In this document: piece after piece, positions 26,740 to 34,429 of the stretch
Numbering within the stretch: position 1 is the first letter of the stretch
Layout of the letters: each line of letters begins with the position of its first letter
NCBI RefSeq assembly: GCF_003073135.1
Contig: NZ_PGDQ01000018.1
Span: 55,385-119,384, forward strand
DNA from: Euzebya rosea
GTDB lineage: Bacteria; Actinomycetota; Nitriliruptoria; Euzebyales; Euzebyaceae
Reading direction: 5' to 3'
Length of the DNA stretch: 64,000 nt
Made by a program: the position numbers and the translations under genes
Notes under the pieces: model-generated
What the model was told of the DNA's origin: nothing
What the model saw: only the letters and a program-made list of their open reading frames with translations
Databases searched by the model: none

Positions 26740-27565
26740 ACCGGGCGACGCCGTCCGACGTGAGGCGCTGCACCGTGTCCTGCGGCGCATCGAAGGCGAG
26801 CTGGGCCCGCTGGGCGGCGACATCAGGCCCATCGACGGCACGGCACCCGGGGTGCGCATGGTGGCCCATGTCGCCGGGGTCGGTCCGGTGTTCGTCAAGG
26901 CCGGAGACGGGTCCCCCGAGGCCGGCGAGGCCGTTGGCGCCGAGGTCGCGTTGCTGATGACGCTGGAGCATCGGTCGTTGCCGACGGTGCTGGCGGGCGA
27001 TCCCACCGACGAGATCCCCTGGATGGTCCAGGCCCGCCTGTCCGACGCGGGCTGGACACCCCCGTGGCCCAAGCGGATGAAGCCCGTGTGGGCGGCGGTG
27101 GCGGCGCTGTCGGCGTTGCCGCCCCCACCCTGGTTGCCCGAGGTCGCCGACATCGACCCCTGGCAGGGCCTGATCACCACCGAGGACACCCGCGGCCACC
27201 ACGACGCCCTGCAGGAGGCCGCCAGCCGCGTGTCGATCGCGGGGCACTCGCTGGTGCACGGCGACCTCGGCAGCGGCAACGTGCATGCCGAGGGTCGACG
27301 GGTCACGGTCGTGGACTGGTCCGACGCGTTCGTCGGCAACGCCGACGTCGACAGGCTGTCGATCGCCGTCGACCTGGCCCACACCGACGGACGACGGGAG
27401 GTCCCACCCGTCGACGACGTCGGGGGCTGGCTCGCCAAGACGGCTGGTCTGCTGCTCGCGGCGGCGGCGAGGCCCGCATGGCCGGGCCCCGGGGGTGCGA
27501 CGGTCCGTGCCACGCAGGCTTCCCTCGCCCGGACCGCGCTGGACTGGGCGATCGACGAGCTCTGA
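26729..27565 (+). CDS. APH-family phosphotransferase (small-molecule kinase)
   Basis: A 278-residue protein with the aminoglycoside phosphotransferase/choline kinase fold. The Brenner motif LVHGDLGSGNVH has catalytic Asp near 179, and the metal-binding VVDWSDAFVGNADVD is near 195. The N-lobe lysine is probably in VGPVFVKAGDG. Family members phosphorylate antibiotics, sugars, choline or amino acid analogues; the substrate here is not evident and resistance should not be assumed. The start overlaps the end of the Ser/Thr kinase gene by 11 bp, so the two are co-translated; this suggests a shared regulation rather than proven shared function. Confidence 0.85.
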   Translation: MAAEPGDAVRREALHRVLRRIEGELGPLGGDIRPIDGTAPGVRMVAHVAGVGPVFVKAGDGSPEAGEAVGAEVALLMTLEHRSLPTVLAGDPTDEIPWMVQARLSDAGWTPPWPKRMKPVWAAVAALSALPPPPWLPEVADIDPWQGLITTEDTRGHHDALQEAASRVSIAGHSLVHGDLGSGNVHAEGRRVTVVDWSDAFVGNADVDRLSIAVDLAHTDGRREVPPVDDVGGWLAKTAGLLLAAAARPAWPGPGGATVRATQASLARTALDWAIDEL

Positions 27566-27567
27566 GC

Positions 27568-27591
27568 GTTCGGGGGCGGCCGGACCCGAAC
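27568..27591 (+). terminator. Hairpin after the kinase/phosphotransferase operon
   Basis: GTTCGGG (27568-27574) and CCCGAAC (27585-27591) form a 7-bp stem with a 10-base loop just after the TGA. There is no T-run, so it is only a candidate terminator. Confidence 0.35.
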
Positions 27592-27634
27592 CGACGGCCA
27601 TCCGCGCGACGATCGGTGACGAACTGGTGGGGAC

Positions 27635-29347
27635 ATGCACCTCCTGACCCCACGCCGTTCCGCCGTCCTCTCCGGGTTGCTCGCCACCGTCGCGGCCCTT
27701 GCCGCCGGTGAGCTGGCAGCCGGGCTCGTCCCGGGCTGGACCTCGCCCGTCGAGGCGGTGGGCCTGTCGGTGATCGACCTCGTCCCGGGGCCGGTCGAGC
27801 GCTGGGCCATCGAGAACCTGGGCAGCAACGACAAACCGGCCCTCATCGGCGGCACCCTCGCGCTGGTCCTGCTCCTCGGGTGCGTGCTGGGTGCCGTCGC
27901 ACGCACCCGGTTCCGCGTTGCCGCTGCCGGTGTCGTCGCGCTCGGCCTTGTCGGGGTGGCCGCAACCGCCTTCCAGACCACCGCCGTGGACGGGGTGCCC
28001 AGCGTGGTCACCGCCGTGGTCGGCGTCGCCGTCCTGGCGCTCCTGACCCGGCGCGCCGCAGCGGCAACCCCGGCGACGACGGCGTCTGCCGGTACCCCAG
28101 CCGACGACCGGATGACCGACGACACGGCACCCGACGGCACGGCTGCGGACCGCGTCGCCCCGGCCGTCGACCGATCCGCCGGCATGCGCGCCGGCGCTGC
28201 CGACCGGCGGGCGTTCCTCGGCCTGGCGGGTGGCATCGCCCTGGCCTCGGCCGCCGCTGCCGTCGGGGGCCGCACCCTCGCCGGCCGCCAGGGGCAGGCC
28301 GTCGAAGCCGCCCGTGCGTCCATCGCGAGCGAGATCGCCGGCGCCACCGGCGCCAGCCCCGACGCCGTCGGCAGCGCCACCGAACGGGCGCTCGGCCAGG
28401 TCGACAGCCCGCTGCCGCCGCTGCCCGACGGGGTCGACTTCGGCATCGACGGCCTCGCGCCCTTCGTCACCCCCGAGGAGGAGTTCTACCGGGTCGACGC
28501 CGCCCTCGTCGTCCCCCGCGTGGACCCCGACGGATGGTCCCTGCGGATCCACGGCATGGTCGACCGCGAGGTCGAGTACGGCTACGAGGAGCTGCTGCGC
28601 CGTCCCGACCTGATGGAGGCCGACATCACCCTCACCTGCGTGTCCAACGAGGTCGGCGGTGACCTGGTGTCCAGCGCCCGGTGGACCGGCGTGCCGCTGG
28701 CCAACCTGCTGGCAGAGGCGGGGGTGCAGTCGGGCGCCGACCAGGTCGTGGGCCGCTCGGTCGACGACTGGACCGGCGGGTTCCCCGTCGACGTGGCGAC
28801 CGACGGACGCAACGCCATCGTGGCGCTGCTGATGAACGGCCAGCCCCTCCCGGCCGACCGTGGCTTCCCCGCCCGGCTCGTCGTGCCCGGCCTGTACGGC
28901 TACGTCTCGGCGACCAAGTGGCTGACCGAGATCGAGCTGACCACGTTCGACGACTTCGACATGTACTGGGTCCAGCGTGGCTGGGACGAACGGGCCCCGA
29001 TCAAGACGCAGTCCCGTATCGACGTGCCCGCCCCGCTGGAGCGTGTCGCACCCGGCGAGGTCGTCGTCGCCGGTGTCGCCTGGGACCAGACCGTCGGCAT
29101 CCAGAAGGTGGAGATCCGCGTCGACGACGGCGAGTGGAACGAGGCGGACCTGGCCGTGGAGGCCAACGCCGACACGTGGCGGCAGTGGCGCTGGGCCTGG
29201 CCCGACGCGACCCCCGGCTCGCATCGCCTGACGGTCCGCGCCACGAACGCCAACGGTGAGGTGCAGACCGAGGAGCGTCAGCCGCCGTTCCCCAACGGCG
29301 CGTCCGGCTGGATGACGTTGCTGGTCACCGTGGCCGAGGGGGCCTGA
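27635..29347 (+). CDS. Membrane-anchored molybdopterin-dependent oxidoreductase, sulfite oxidase family
   Basis: A 570-residue protein. Residues 8-160 contain about four transmembrane segments. A polar linker leads to DRRAFLGLAGG (about residue 190), a twin-arginine-like motif with a fifth hydrophobic segment. The outer part holds the oxidoreductase molybdopterin-binding domain, with the Mo-liganding Cys335 in TLTCVSNEVGGDL and the R/W-rich GVPLANLLAEAG, RLVVPGLYGYVSATKW blocks. A C-terminal Mo-co dimerisation (Ig-like) domain follows (TVGIQKVEIRVDDGEWNEA). It should carry out a two-electron oxidation or reduction on the outer face of the membrane, perhaps of sulfoxides, sulfite or nitrate-like anions. 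Such fused forms are common in actinomycetes. No cofactor or heme partner gene is next to it. Confidence 0.87.
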   Translation: MHLLTPRRSAVLSGLLATVAALAAGELAAGLVPGWTSPVEAVGLSVIDLVPGPVERWAIENLGSNDKPALIGGTLALVLLLGCVLGAVARTRFRVAAAGVVALGLVGVAATAFQTTAVDGVPSVVTAVVGVAVLALLTRRAAAATPATTASAGTPADDRMTDDTAPDGTAADRVAPAVDRSAGMRAGAADRRAFLGLAGGIALASAAAAVGGRTLAGRQGQAVEAARASIASEIAGATGASPDAVGSATERALGQVDSPLPPLPDGVDFGIDGLAPFVTPEEEFYRVDAALVVPRVDPDGWSLRIHGMVDREVEYGYEELLRRPDLMEADITLTCVSNEVGGDLVSSARWTGVPLANLLAEAGVQSGADQVVGRSVDDWTGGFPVDVATDGRNAIVALLMNGQPLPADRGFPARLVVPGLYGYVSATKWLTEIELTTFDDFDMYWVQRGWDERAPIKTQSRIDVPAPLERVAPGEVVVAGVAWDQTVGIQKVEIRVDDGEWNEADLAVEANADTWRQWRWAWPDATPGSHRLTVRATNANGEVQTEERQPPFPNGASGWMTLLVTVAEGA

Positions 29348-29463
29348 CCCGACGGGGCGCCACGGCGGCCGGGCCGCGGACTTGTGCACCGGCGTCCGGG
29401 CGCCGACCATTCCCCTCTCCCCCGCGGCAGTCCCCGCGAGGCGCCCCCGACCCCCGAGCGCAC

Positions 29464-30615
29464 ATGTCCCCCACCCCCCACCCGCGTCTGCGACTGATCC
29501 TCCTGGTGGGGATGGTGCTCCTGGCGGCGTGCTCGTCGCCTGCCGAGACACCGCTGCAGCCCGCGGGAACCGCGGTGGTGGACAGCACGACGGTCTGCAC
29601 CACCGAGGGGGTGGAGTCCGCCATCGCGCTGGCCGACGAGGACGGCAGCCGCGAGGCCATGGCGGAGGTACCCGTCATCACGGCAGCGATGGCCAACCCC
29701 GTCCTGTCCCGGGCCGTGGCCGCCGCCGCGACCGCCAAGCTGACCGACACGCTGGAGAACGCCGAGGCCGTGACGGTCTTCGCGCCGACCGACTGCGCGT
29801 TCGAGATGCTGGACCCCGAGCTGCGCGACGCCGCCCTGGCCGACCCCGCTGGCCTGCTGACCCAGATCCTCGGCGCCCACATCGTTCCGGGCGAACGGCT
29901 GGGATCCGCCGAGCTGACCGGCGGTGAGCTGACGACATTCACGGGGCGCACCATCCCCTACACCCGCGAGGGGGACCGGATCGTGCTGGCCGGCCAGGCC
30001 ACGGTGCAGGTGGCTGACATCCAGACGGCCAACGCCACGATCCACCTGGTGGACCACGTCATCGTGCCCGACGGCGTCCAGGGCCCAGTGCAGGTCGAGG
30101 CCGTGGAGACCGGACCGCCGGACTCGACCACGGCCTGCGACACCGCGGCCCTGACCGCGGCGATCAACGCCGGGCCGGTCGACGGCACCATCGTGGGGAT
30201 GGCCGACGACCCCGTGGCAGTGGCCGCGTCCAGCAACCCGGTGCTGACCACCCTGGTCGAGGCGATCGTGGGCGCCGACCTGGTCGACTCCCTCAACAGC
30301 GCCGACGCGCTGACGGTGTTCGCCCCAACCGACTGCGCGTTCGCCATGCTCGACCCCTCGACCCTTCAGGCGGCGATGGCCGACCCCGACGGCCTGCTGG
30401 CACGGATCCTGCAGTTCCACGTCGTGCCCGGCCGGCTGACGTTCGACCAGCTCGACGGCGGAGAGCTGCCCACGGCGGCGGGGCCACGGCTGCCCTACAC
30501 CGTCGAGGACAACGTCGTCACCCTCAACGGACAGGCACGGATCGTCGTGCCGAACATCCAGACCGCCAACGCGACGGTCCACCTCATCGACCGCGTCCTG
30601 CTGCCTGCCGGCTGA
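29464..30615 (+). CDS. Lipoprotein with two fasciclin (Fas1) domains
   Basis: A 383-residue lipoprotein; the lipobox LAAC puts the lipidated cysteine at position 23. Two Fas1 domains follow, about residues 45-200 and 220-383, each with the conserved VFAPTDCAF, a LLxxILxxHxVPG strand and IQTANATIHLVDHV/VLxP block. Fas1 domains mediate adhesion to cells, wall polymers or matrix. Each domain has a Cys near its start (TVCTTEG, TACDTAA) and another in TDCAF, probably a disulfide. The two domains are more diverged from one another than those of the Fas1 gene 2.5 kb downstream. No strong ribosome-binding site lies before the ATG. Confidence 0.88.
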   Translation: MSPTPHPRLRLILLVGMVLLAACSSPAETPLQPAGTAVVDSTTVCTTEGVESAIALADEDGSREAMAEVPVITAAMANPVLSRAVAAAATAKLTDTLENAEAVTVFAPTDCAFEMLDPELRDAALADPAGLLTQILGAHIVPGERLGSAELTGGELTTFTGRTIPYTREGDRIVLAGQATVQVADIQTANATIHLVDHVIVPDGVQGPVQVEAVETGPPDSTTACDTAALTAAINAGPVDGTIVGMADDPVAVAASSNPVLTTLVEAIVGADLVDSLNSADALTVFAPTDCAFAMLDPSTLQAAMADPDGLLARILQFHVVPGRLTFDQLDGGELPTAAGPRLPYTVEDNVVTLNGQARIVVPNIQTANATVHLIDRVLLPAG

Positions 30616-30762
30616 CCGGCGCCGCTGCGCAAGCCGGCCGTCGGGCGGACCGACGAGCGGCTACAGTTGGCTGTTCCCCCAGTGGAGACTCCTCGCTGAC
30701 CTTCGGCCACATCTGGCTGTCTCGATCCTGTCGCCTCCGCGCTCTCGAGCCGAGGAGCCAGC

Positions 30763-31881
30763 GTGTCCACGTCCACACCCCTGCCCAGACCCACCGCCGT
30801 CGTCTACTGCGACCACCGTTTCGGTGACATCGACGGCAAGACCGCCAACGGCCTCGTCCGCCACAGCGAGACCTACGAGGTGCTGAGCGTCATCGACAGC
30901 CAGCAGGCCGGCGCCGACACCGGCACGGTGCTGGACGGCATCCCCAACGGCATCCCCGTCGTCGCCTCGTTGCAGGCGGCGCTGGACCAGGCGCAGGCTC
31001 GGACGGGGACACGTCCCGACGCGATGATCATCGGAGTCGCCCCCTCCAGCGGCCTGCTCGACGTCGCGAGCCGCACGGTGCTGCTGGCGGCCGTCGCCGC
31101 CGGGCTCGACCTGGTCAACGGCCTGCACGAGTTCCTCAACGACGACCCCGAGTTCGCGGGCGCCGCCATCGCCAACGAGGTTGAGATCCGTGACATTCGC
31201 CGGCCGCGGGCGACCAAGGACCTGCGGATGTTCACCGGCCGGATCAGGGAGGTCACCTGTCCGGTGATCGCGGTCCTCGGCACCGACGGGGCGATCGGCA
31301 AGCGGACCACGGCGACGATCCTGGTCGACGCCCTCCGCGCCGCAGGCATCAACGCGGTGATGGTCAGCACCGGTCAGACGGGCCTGATCCAGGGCGCCCG
31401 CTTCGGGATCGCGCTGGACGCCATCCCGGCTCAGTTCGGGATCGGGGAGATGGAGGGTGTCGTGCTGGACGCCTTCTCCTCCGCCGCCCCGGACGTGATC
31501 GTCGTCGAGGGGCAGGGGGCGCTGAGCCACCCGGCCTACATCAGCTCCACGATCGTCCTGCGTGGCAGCCGTCCGGACGGGGTGATCCTGCAGCACGCCC
31601 CGGGCCGCACGGTCCTCAGCGACTTCCCCGACGTCGACATGCCGACGCCGGCCAGCGAGATCGCGTTGATCCACGCGTTCGCCGACACCAGCGTGATCGG
31701 GGTGACCATCAATCACGAACACCTGTCGGAGGACGAGGTCAGCGCCGCGATCAGTGACCTCGAACACCAGCTCTCGGTGCCGGTCACCGATGCCCTGACG
31801 CGTCCGGTGGCAGACCTGGTCGCCATGGTCGTCACCGCCTTCCCGACCCTCCGACCACGGGTGCCAGCCGGGACCGGGTGA
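30763..31881 (+). CDS. DUF1611 family protein (DgcN-like)
   Basis: A 372-residue cytoplasmic protein with a Rossmann-like N-domain (DUF1611_N, residues 1-150) and a P-loop C-domain (DUF1611). The nucleotide-binding motif GTDGAIGKRTT is near residues 172-182, and VEGQGALSHPAY and LQHAPGRT are family blocks. A family member, DgcN, has been described as a D-glutamate N-acetyltransferase working with an N-acetyl-D-glutamate racemase; I recall this without being able to check it. GTG 30763 with GAGGAG 6 bp upstream is the start. The stop overlaps the racemase start (GTGA), so the two proteins are coupled and may share a D-/L-amino acid pathway. Confidence 0.85.
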   Translation: MSTSTPLPRPTAVVYCDHRFGDIDGKTANGLVRHSETYEVLSVIDSQQAGADTGTVLDGIPNGIPVVASLQAALDQAQARTGTRPDAMIIGVAPSSGLLDVASRTVLLAAVAAGLDLVNGLHEFLNDDPEFAGAAIANEVEIRDIRRPRATKDLRMFTGRIREVTCPVIAVLGTDGAIGKRTTATILVDALRAAGINAVMVSTGQTGLIQGARFGIALDAIPAQFGIGEMEGVVLDAFSSAAPDVIVVEGQGALSHPAYISSTIVLRGSRPDGVILQHAPGRTVLSDFPDVDMPTPASEIALIHAFADTSVIGVTINHEHLSEDEVSAAISDLEHQLSVPVTDALTRPVADLVAMVVTAFPTLRPRVPAGTG

Positions 31882-32957
31882 GGGCCCCGCGGCTGGAGAT
31901 CGACCTGGCCCACATCGAGGACAACACCGCATCGCTGGCCGGTCGCCTCCAGGGTCGCGGCATCGGGGTGACTGCGGTGACGAAGGCCGTGCGAGGGAAC
32001 CTGCCGATCGTGACGGCGATGCTGGCCGGCGGCGCACAGGGGGTCGGGGACTCCCGGATCGCCACGCTGGCGACGATGCGGATGGCCGGCGTGACCGCCC
32101 CCGCGACCCAGCTGCGCACCCCGATGATCAGCGAAGCCGCGCAGGTCGTGGCGTGGGCCGATCAGAGCTGCAACACCGAACCGGTGGTCCTGGCGTGTCT
32201 GTCGGAGGCGGCCGGACGTGCAGGACGACATCACGGGGTGATCCTCATGGTCGAGCTCGGCGACCTCCGGGAGGGGGTCATGCCCGAGGACCTGCCAGCG
32301 GTCCTCGGGCGGGTGATGTCGTTGCCGCACCTCGACGTGCGTGGCCTCGGCGCGAACCTCGCCTGCCGCAACGGGGTGGTTCCCGACGAGGTGAACATGG
32401 CGGTGCTCGACCGGCTGGTCGGCGACTGCGAGACCACCCTCGGACGGCCCCTGGCCGTCGTGTCCGGTGGCAACTCCGCCAACCTCTCCTGGGCCCTCCG
32501 GGCGCCTGATGTGGGACGGGTCAACGACCTGCGGCTCGGCGAGGCGCTCCTGCTCGGACGTGACCCGCTGGACCGGACCGCCATCGCCGGACTCCACCAG
32601 GACGCGTTCGTGCTGGTCGCCGAAGTCATCGAGTCGGGCACGAAGCCGTCGGCGCCGTGGGGACGACTGGGGGAGACGGCCAACGGTCCCGGCACGGCGC
32701 CGCTGGACCGAGGGCCGATCGCCCAGTCGATCCTCGCGATCGGTCGACAGGACATCGATCCGGAGGGGTTGGTCCCGCCCGACGGCGTGGCCATCATCGG
32801 CTGCAGCAGCGACCACCTGCTGGTGCAAACCGCCCGTCCCCTGGCAGTGGGACGCCAGCTGTCGTTCGGGCTCGGCTACGGCGCGCTGGTCCGAGCGATG
32901 ACCTCGCCGTTCGTGGCCAGGTGCTTCGTCCGCCGATCCCTCCTCCGAGCGCAGTAG
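31878..32957 (+). CDS. PLP-dependent amino acid racemase, alanine racemase (fold III) family
   Basis: A 359-residue fold-III enzyme. The PLP lysine is Lys36 in [11 protein letters not shown], and [11 protein letters not shown] is the usual opening. [10 protein letters not shown] contacts the PLP phosphate, and [15 protein letters not shown] closes the barrel, as in ornithine/YhfX-type racemases rather than classical Alr (the C-domain tyrosine motif is not obvious). It should interconvert L- and D-forms of an amino acid. The GTG start overlaps the DUF1611 stop by 4 bases. The pairing with a DUF1611 protein suggests a role in D-glutamate or D-ornithine supply or breakdown; substrate unproven. 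Confidence 0.82.
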   Translation: MRAPRLEIDLAHIEDNTASLAGRLQGRGIGVTAVTKAVRGNLPIVTAMLAGGAQGVGDSRIATLATMRMAGVTAPATQLRTPMISEAAQVVAWADQSCNTEPVVLACLSEAAGRAGRHHGVILMVELGDLREGVMPEDLPAVLGRVMSLPHLDVRGLGANLACRNGVVPDEVNMAVLDRLVGDCETTLGRPLAVVSGGNSANLSWALRAPDVGRVNDLRLGEALLLGRDPLDRTAIAGLHQDAFVLVAEVIESGTKPSAPWGRLGETANGPGTAPLDRGPIAQSILAIGRQDIDPEGLVPPDGVAIIGCSSDHLLVQTARPLAVGRQLSFGLGYGALVRAMTSPFVARCFVRRSLLRAQ

Positions 32958-32964
32958 AAGAAAT

Positions 32965-32990
32965 CCGGGGGCCGACCAATCCTCCCCCGG
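32965..32990 (+). terminator. Hairpin after the DUF1611/racemase operon
   Basis: CCGGGGG (32965-32971) pairs with CCCCCGG (32984-32990) around a 12-base loop, right after the TAG stop. Candidate terminator without a T-run. Confidence 0.4.
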
Positions 32991-33118
32991 GCCGTGTCCG
33001 AACCAGTGGTGTCAGGCGCCGCCAGCGCAACGCCCTTCCCGGCTGCGCACCGCCTGCCGCCAGATCCCCGAACGGGCCGGCTCCTGCTGCGCCCTCACCC
33101 GATGAAAGGCAACGCAAC

Positions 33119-34339
33119 ATGCGTTCGATGCTCAAGCTCCGCACGCTGCTCCTGGTCATGGTCCTTGCCGTGGTCGCCGCAGCCTGTGCAGCAGACGACT
33201 CCGCCGACGAGACCGCCACCGGCGCATCCGAGACGGCCACCGAAGCGGCCATGGACGAGGAGATGACCGAGGAGGCCACCGCGGCCGACTCCTCCACGAT
33301 CTGTGACGCCGACGGCCTGGTCGCCGCGGTCGAGAGTGGCCCCGAGGACGGGACGCTCGCCGGCATGGCCGACGACCCGGTCGGTACCGCCGCCTCCTCC
33401 AACCCGGTCCTGACCACCCTGGTCACCGCCGTCTCCGAGGCCGGCCTGGTGGACACCCTCAACTCCGCCGAGGCCCTCACGGTCTTCGCCCCCACCGACT
33501 GCGCCTTCGCCAACTTCGACCAGGCCACCCTCGAGGCCGCCCTGGCCGACCCGACCGGCCTGCTGACCACCGTCCTCGGCTTCCACGTCATCGCCGGCGA
33601 GCAGATCGCCTCCGCCGACCTGTCCGGTGAGTACGAGACCTTCACCGGCGAGACCATCACCATCGATGGCACCTCCGTCGCTGGCCAGGCCGAGATCGTC
33701 GTCCCCGACATCCAGACCGCCAACGCCACCGTGCACCTCATCGACACCGTCCTGGTGCCGCCGAGCGTCTCCGGCGCTGCTGGTGACGAGGCCATGACCG
33801 ACGACGCCATGACCGACGAGGCCATGACCGAGGAGACCACCGACGCCGCTGCTGCGGACTCGACCACCGTCTGCGACACCGACGCCATCGTCGCCGCCGT
33901 CCAGGGCGGCCAGTCCGAGGGCACCCTCGAGGGCATGGCCGACGACCCCGTCGCCACCGCCGCATCCAACAACCCGGTCCTGACCACCCTGGTCACCGCC
34001 GTCGGTGCCGCTGGCCTGGGCGACACCCTCAACTCCGCCGAGGCCCTCACGGTCTTCGCCCCCACCGACTGCGCCTTCGCCGCGCTGGACGCCGACACCC
34101 TGCAGGCAGCGCTGGACGACCCGTCCGGTCTGCTGACCCAGGTCCTGGGCCTGCACGTCATCGTCGGCGAGCGCATCGCCTCCGCCGACCTGTCCGGTGA
34201 GTACGAGACCTTCACCGGCGAGACCATCACCATCGATGGCACGACCGTCGCTGGCCAGGCCGAGATCGTCGTCCCTGACATCCAGACCGCCAACGCCACC
34301 GTGCACCTGATCGACTCCGTGCTGCTGCCCAGCAGCTAG
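33119..34339 (+). CDS. Lipoprotein with two nearly identical fasciclin (Fas1) domains
   Basis: A 406-residue lipoprotein with a lipobox ending at Cys23 (VVAAAC). A short Asp/Glu/Thr/Met-rich linker precedes Fas1 domain 1 (about residues 55-215); a second acidic Met-rich linker ([16 protein letters not shown]) precedes Fas1 domain 2 (about 245-406). Both have [30 protein letters not shown] and [12 protein letters not shown]. Each has a Cys pair (TICDADG or TVCDTDA with TDCAF), likely a disulfide. GAAAGG lies 9 bp before the ATG at 33119. It probably acts in adhesion at the outer membrane face. The DNA of the two domains is almost identical (see repeat). Confidence 0.9.
   Translation: MRSMLKLRTLLLVMVLAVVAAACAADDSADETATGASETATEAAMDEEMTEEATAADSSTICDADGLVAAVESGPEDGTLAGMADDPVGTAASSNPVLTTLVTAVSEAGLVDTLNSAEALTVFAPTDCAFANFDQATLEAALADPTGLLTTVLGFHVIAGEQIASADLSGEYETFTGETITIDGTSVAGQAEIVVPDIQTANATVHLIDTVLVPPSVSGAAGDEAMTDDAMTDEAMTEETTDAAAADSTTVCDTDAIVAAVQGGQSEGTLEGMADDPVATAASNNPVLTTLVTAVGAAGLGDTLNSAEALTVFAPTDCAFAALDADTLQAALDDPSGLLTQVLGLHVIVGERIASADLSGEYETFTGETITIDGTTVAGQAEIVVPDIQTANATVHLIDSVLLPSS
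33281..34338 (+). repeat. 570-bp in-frame tandem duplication inside the Fas1 gene
   Basis: Copy 1 (33281-33768) and copy 2 (33851-34338) align with a constant offset of 570 bp and no gaps. Runs of identity include 60 bp (33452-33511 = 34022-34081) and 68 bp (33605-33672 = 34175-34242). The unit encodes 190 residues: one Fas1 domain plus linker. Confidence 0.9.
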
Positions 34340-34362
34340 TCACCAGTCCTTCCAGGGAAACC

Positions 34363-34392
34363 GGGCCGGTCGTCCTCGTGGACGACCGGCCC
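34363..34392. terminator. Strong bidirectional hairpin between convergent genes
   Basis: GGGCCGGTCGTCC and its exact 13-base complement surround a TCGT loop, between the Fas1 gene and the convergent subtilase gene. It can end transcripts from both sides; T-content after the stem is low. Confidence 0.7.
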
Positions 34393-34429
34393 TCCTGCGT
34401 TCCCGCCCGTGGTGTGGGCTGCCCTTCTC

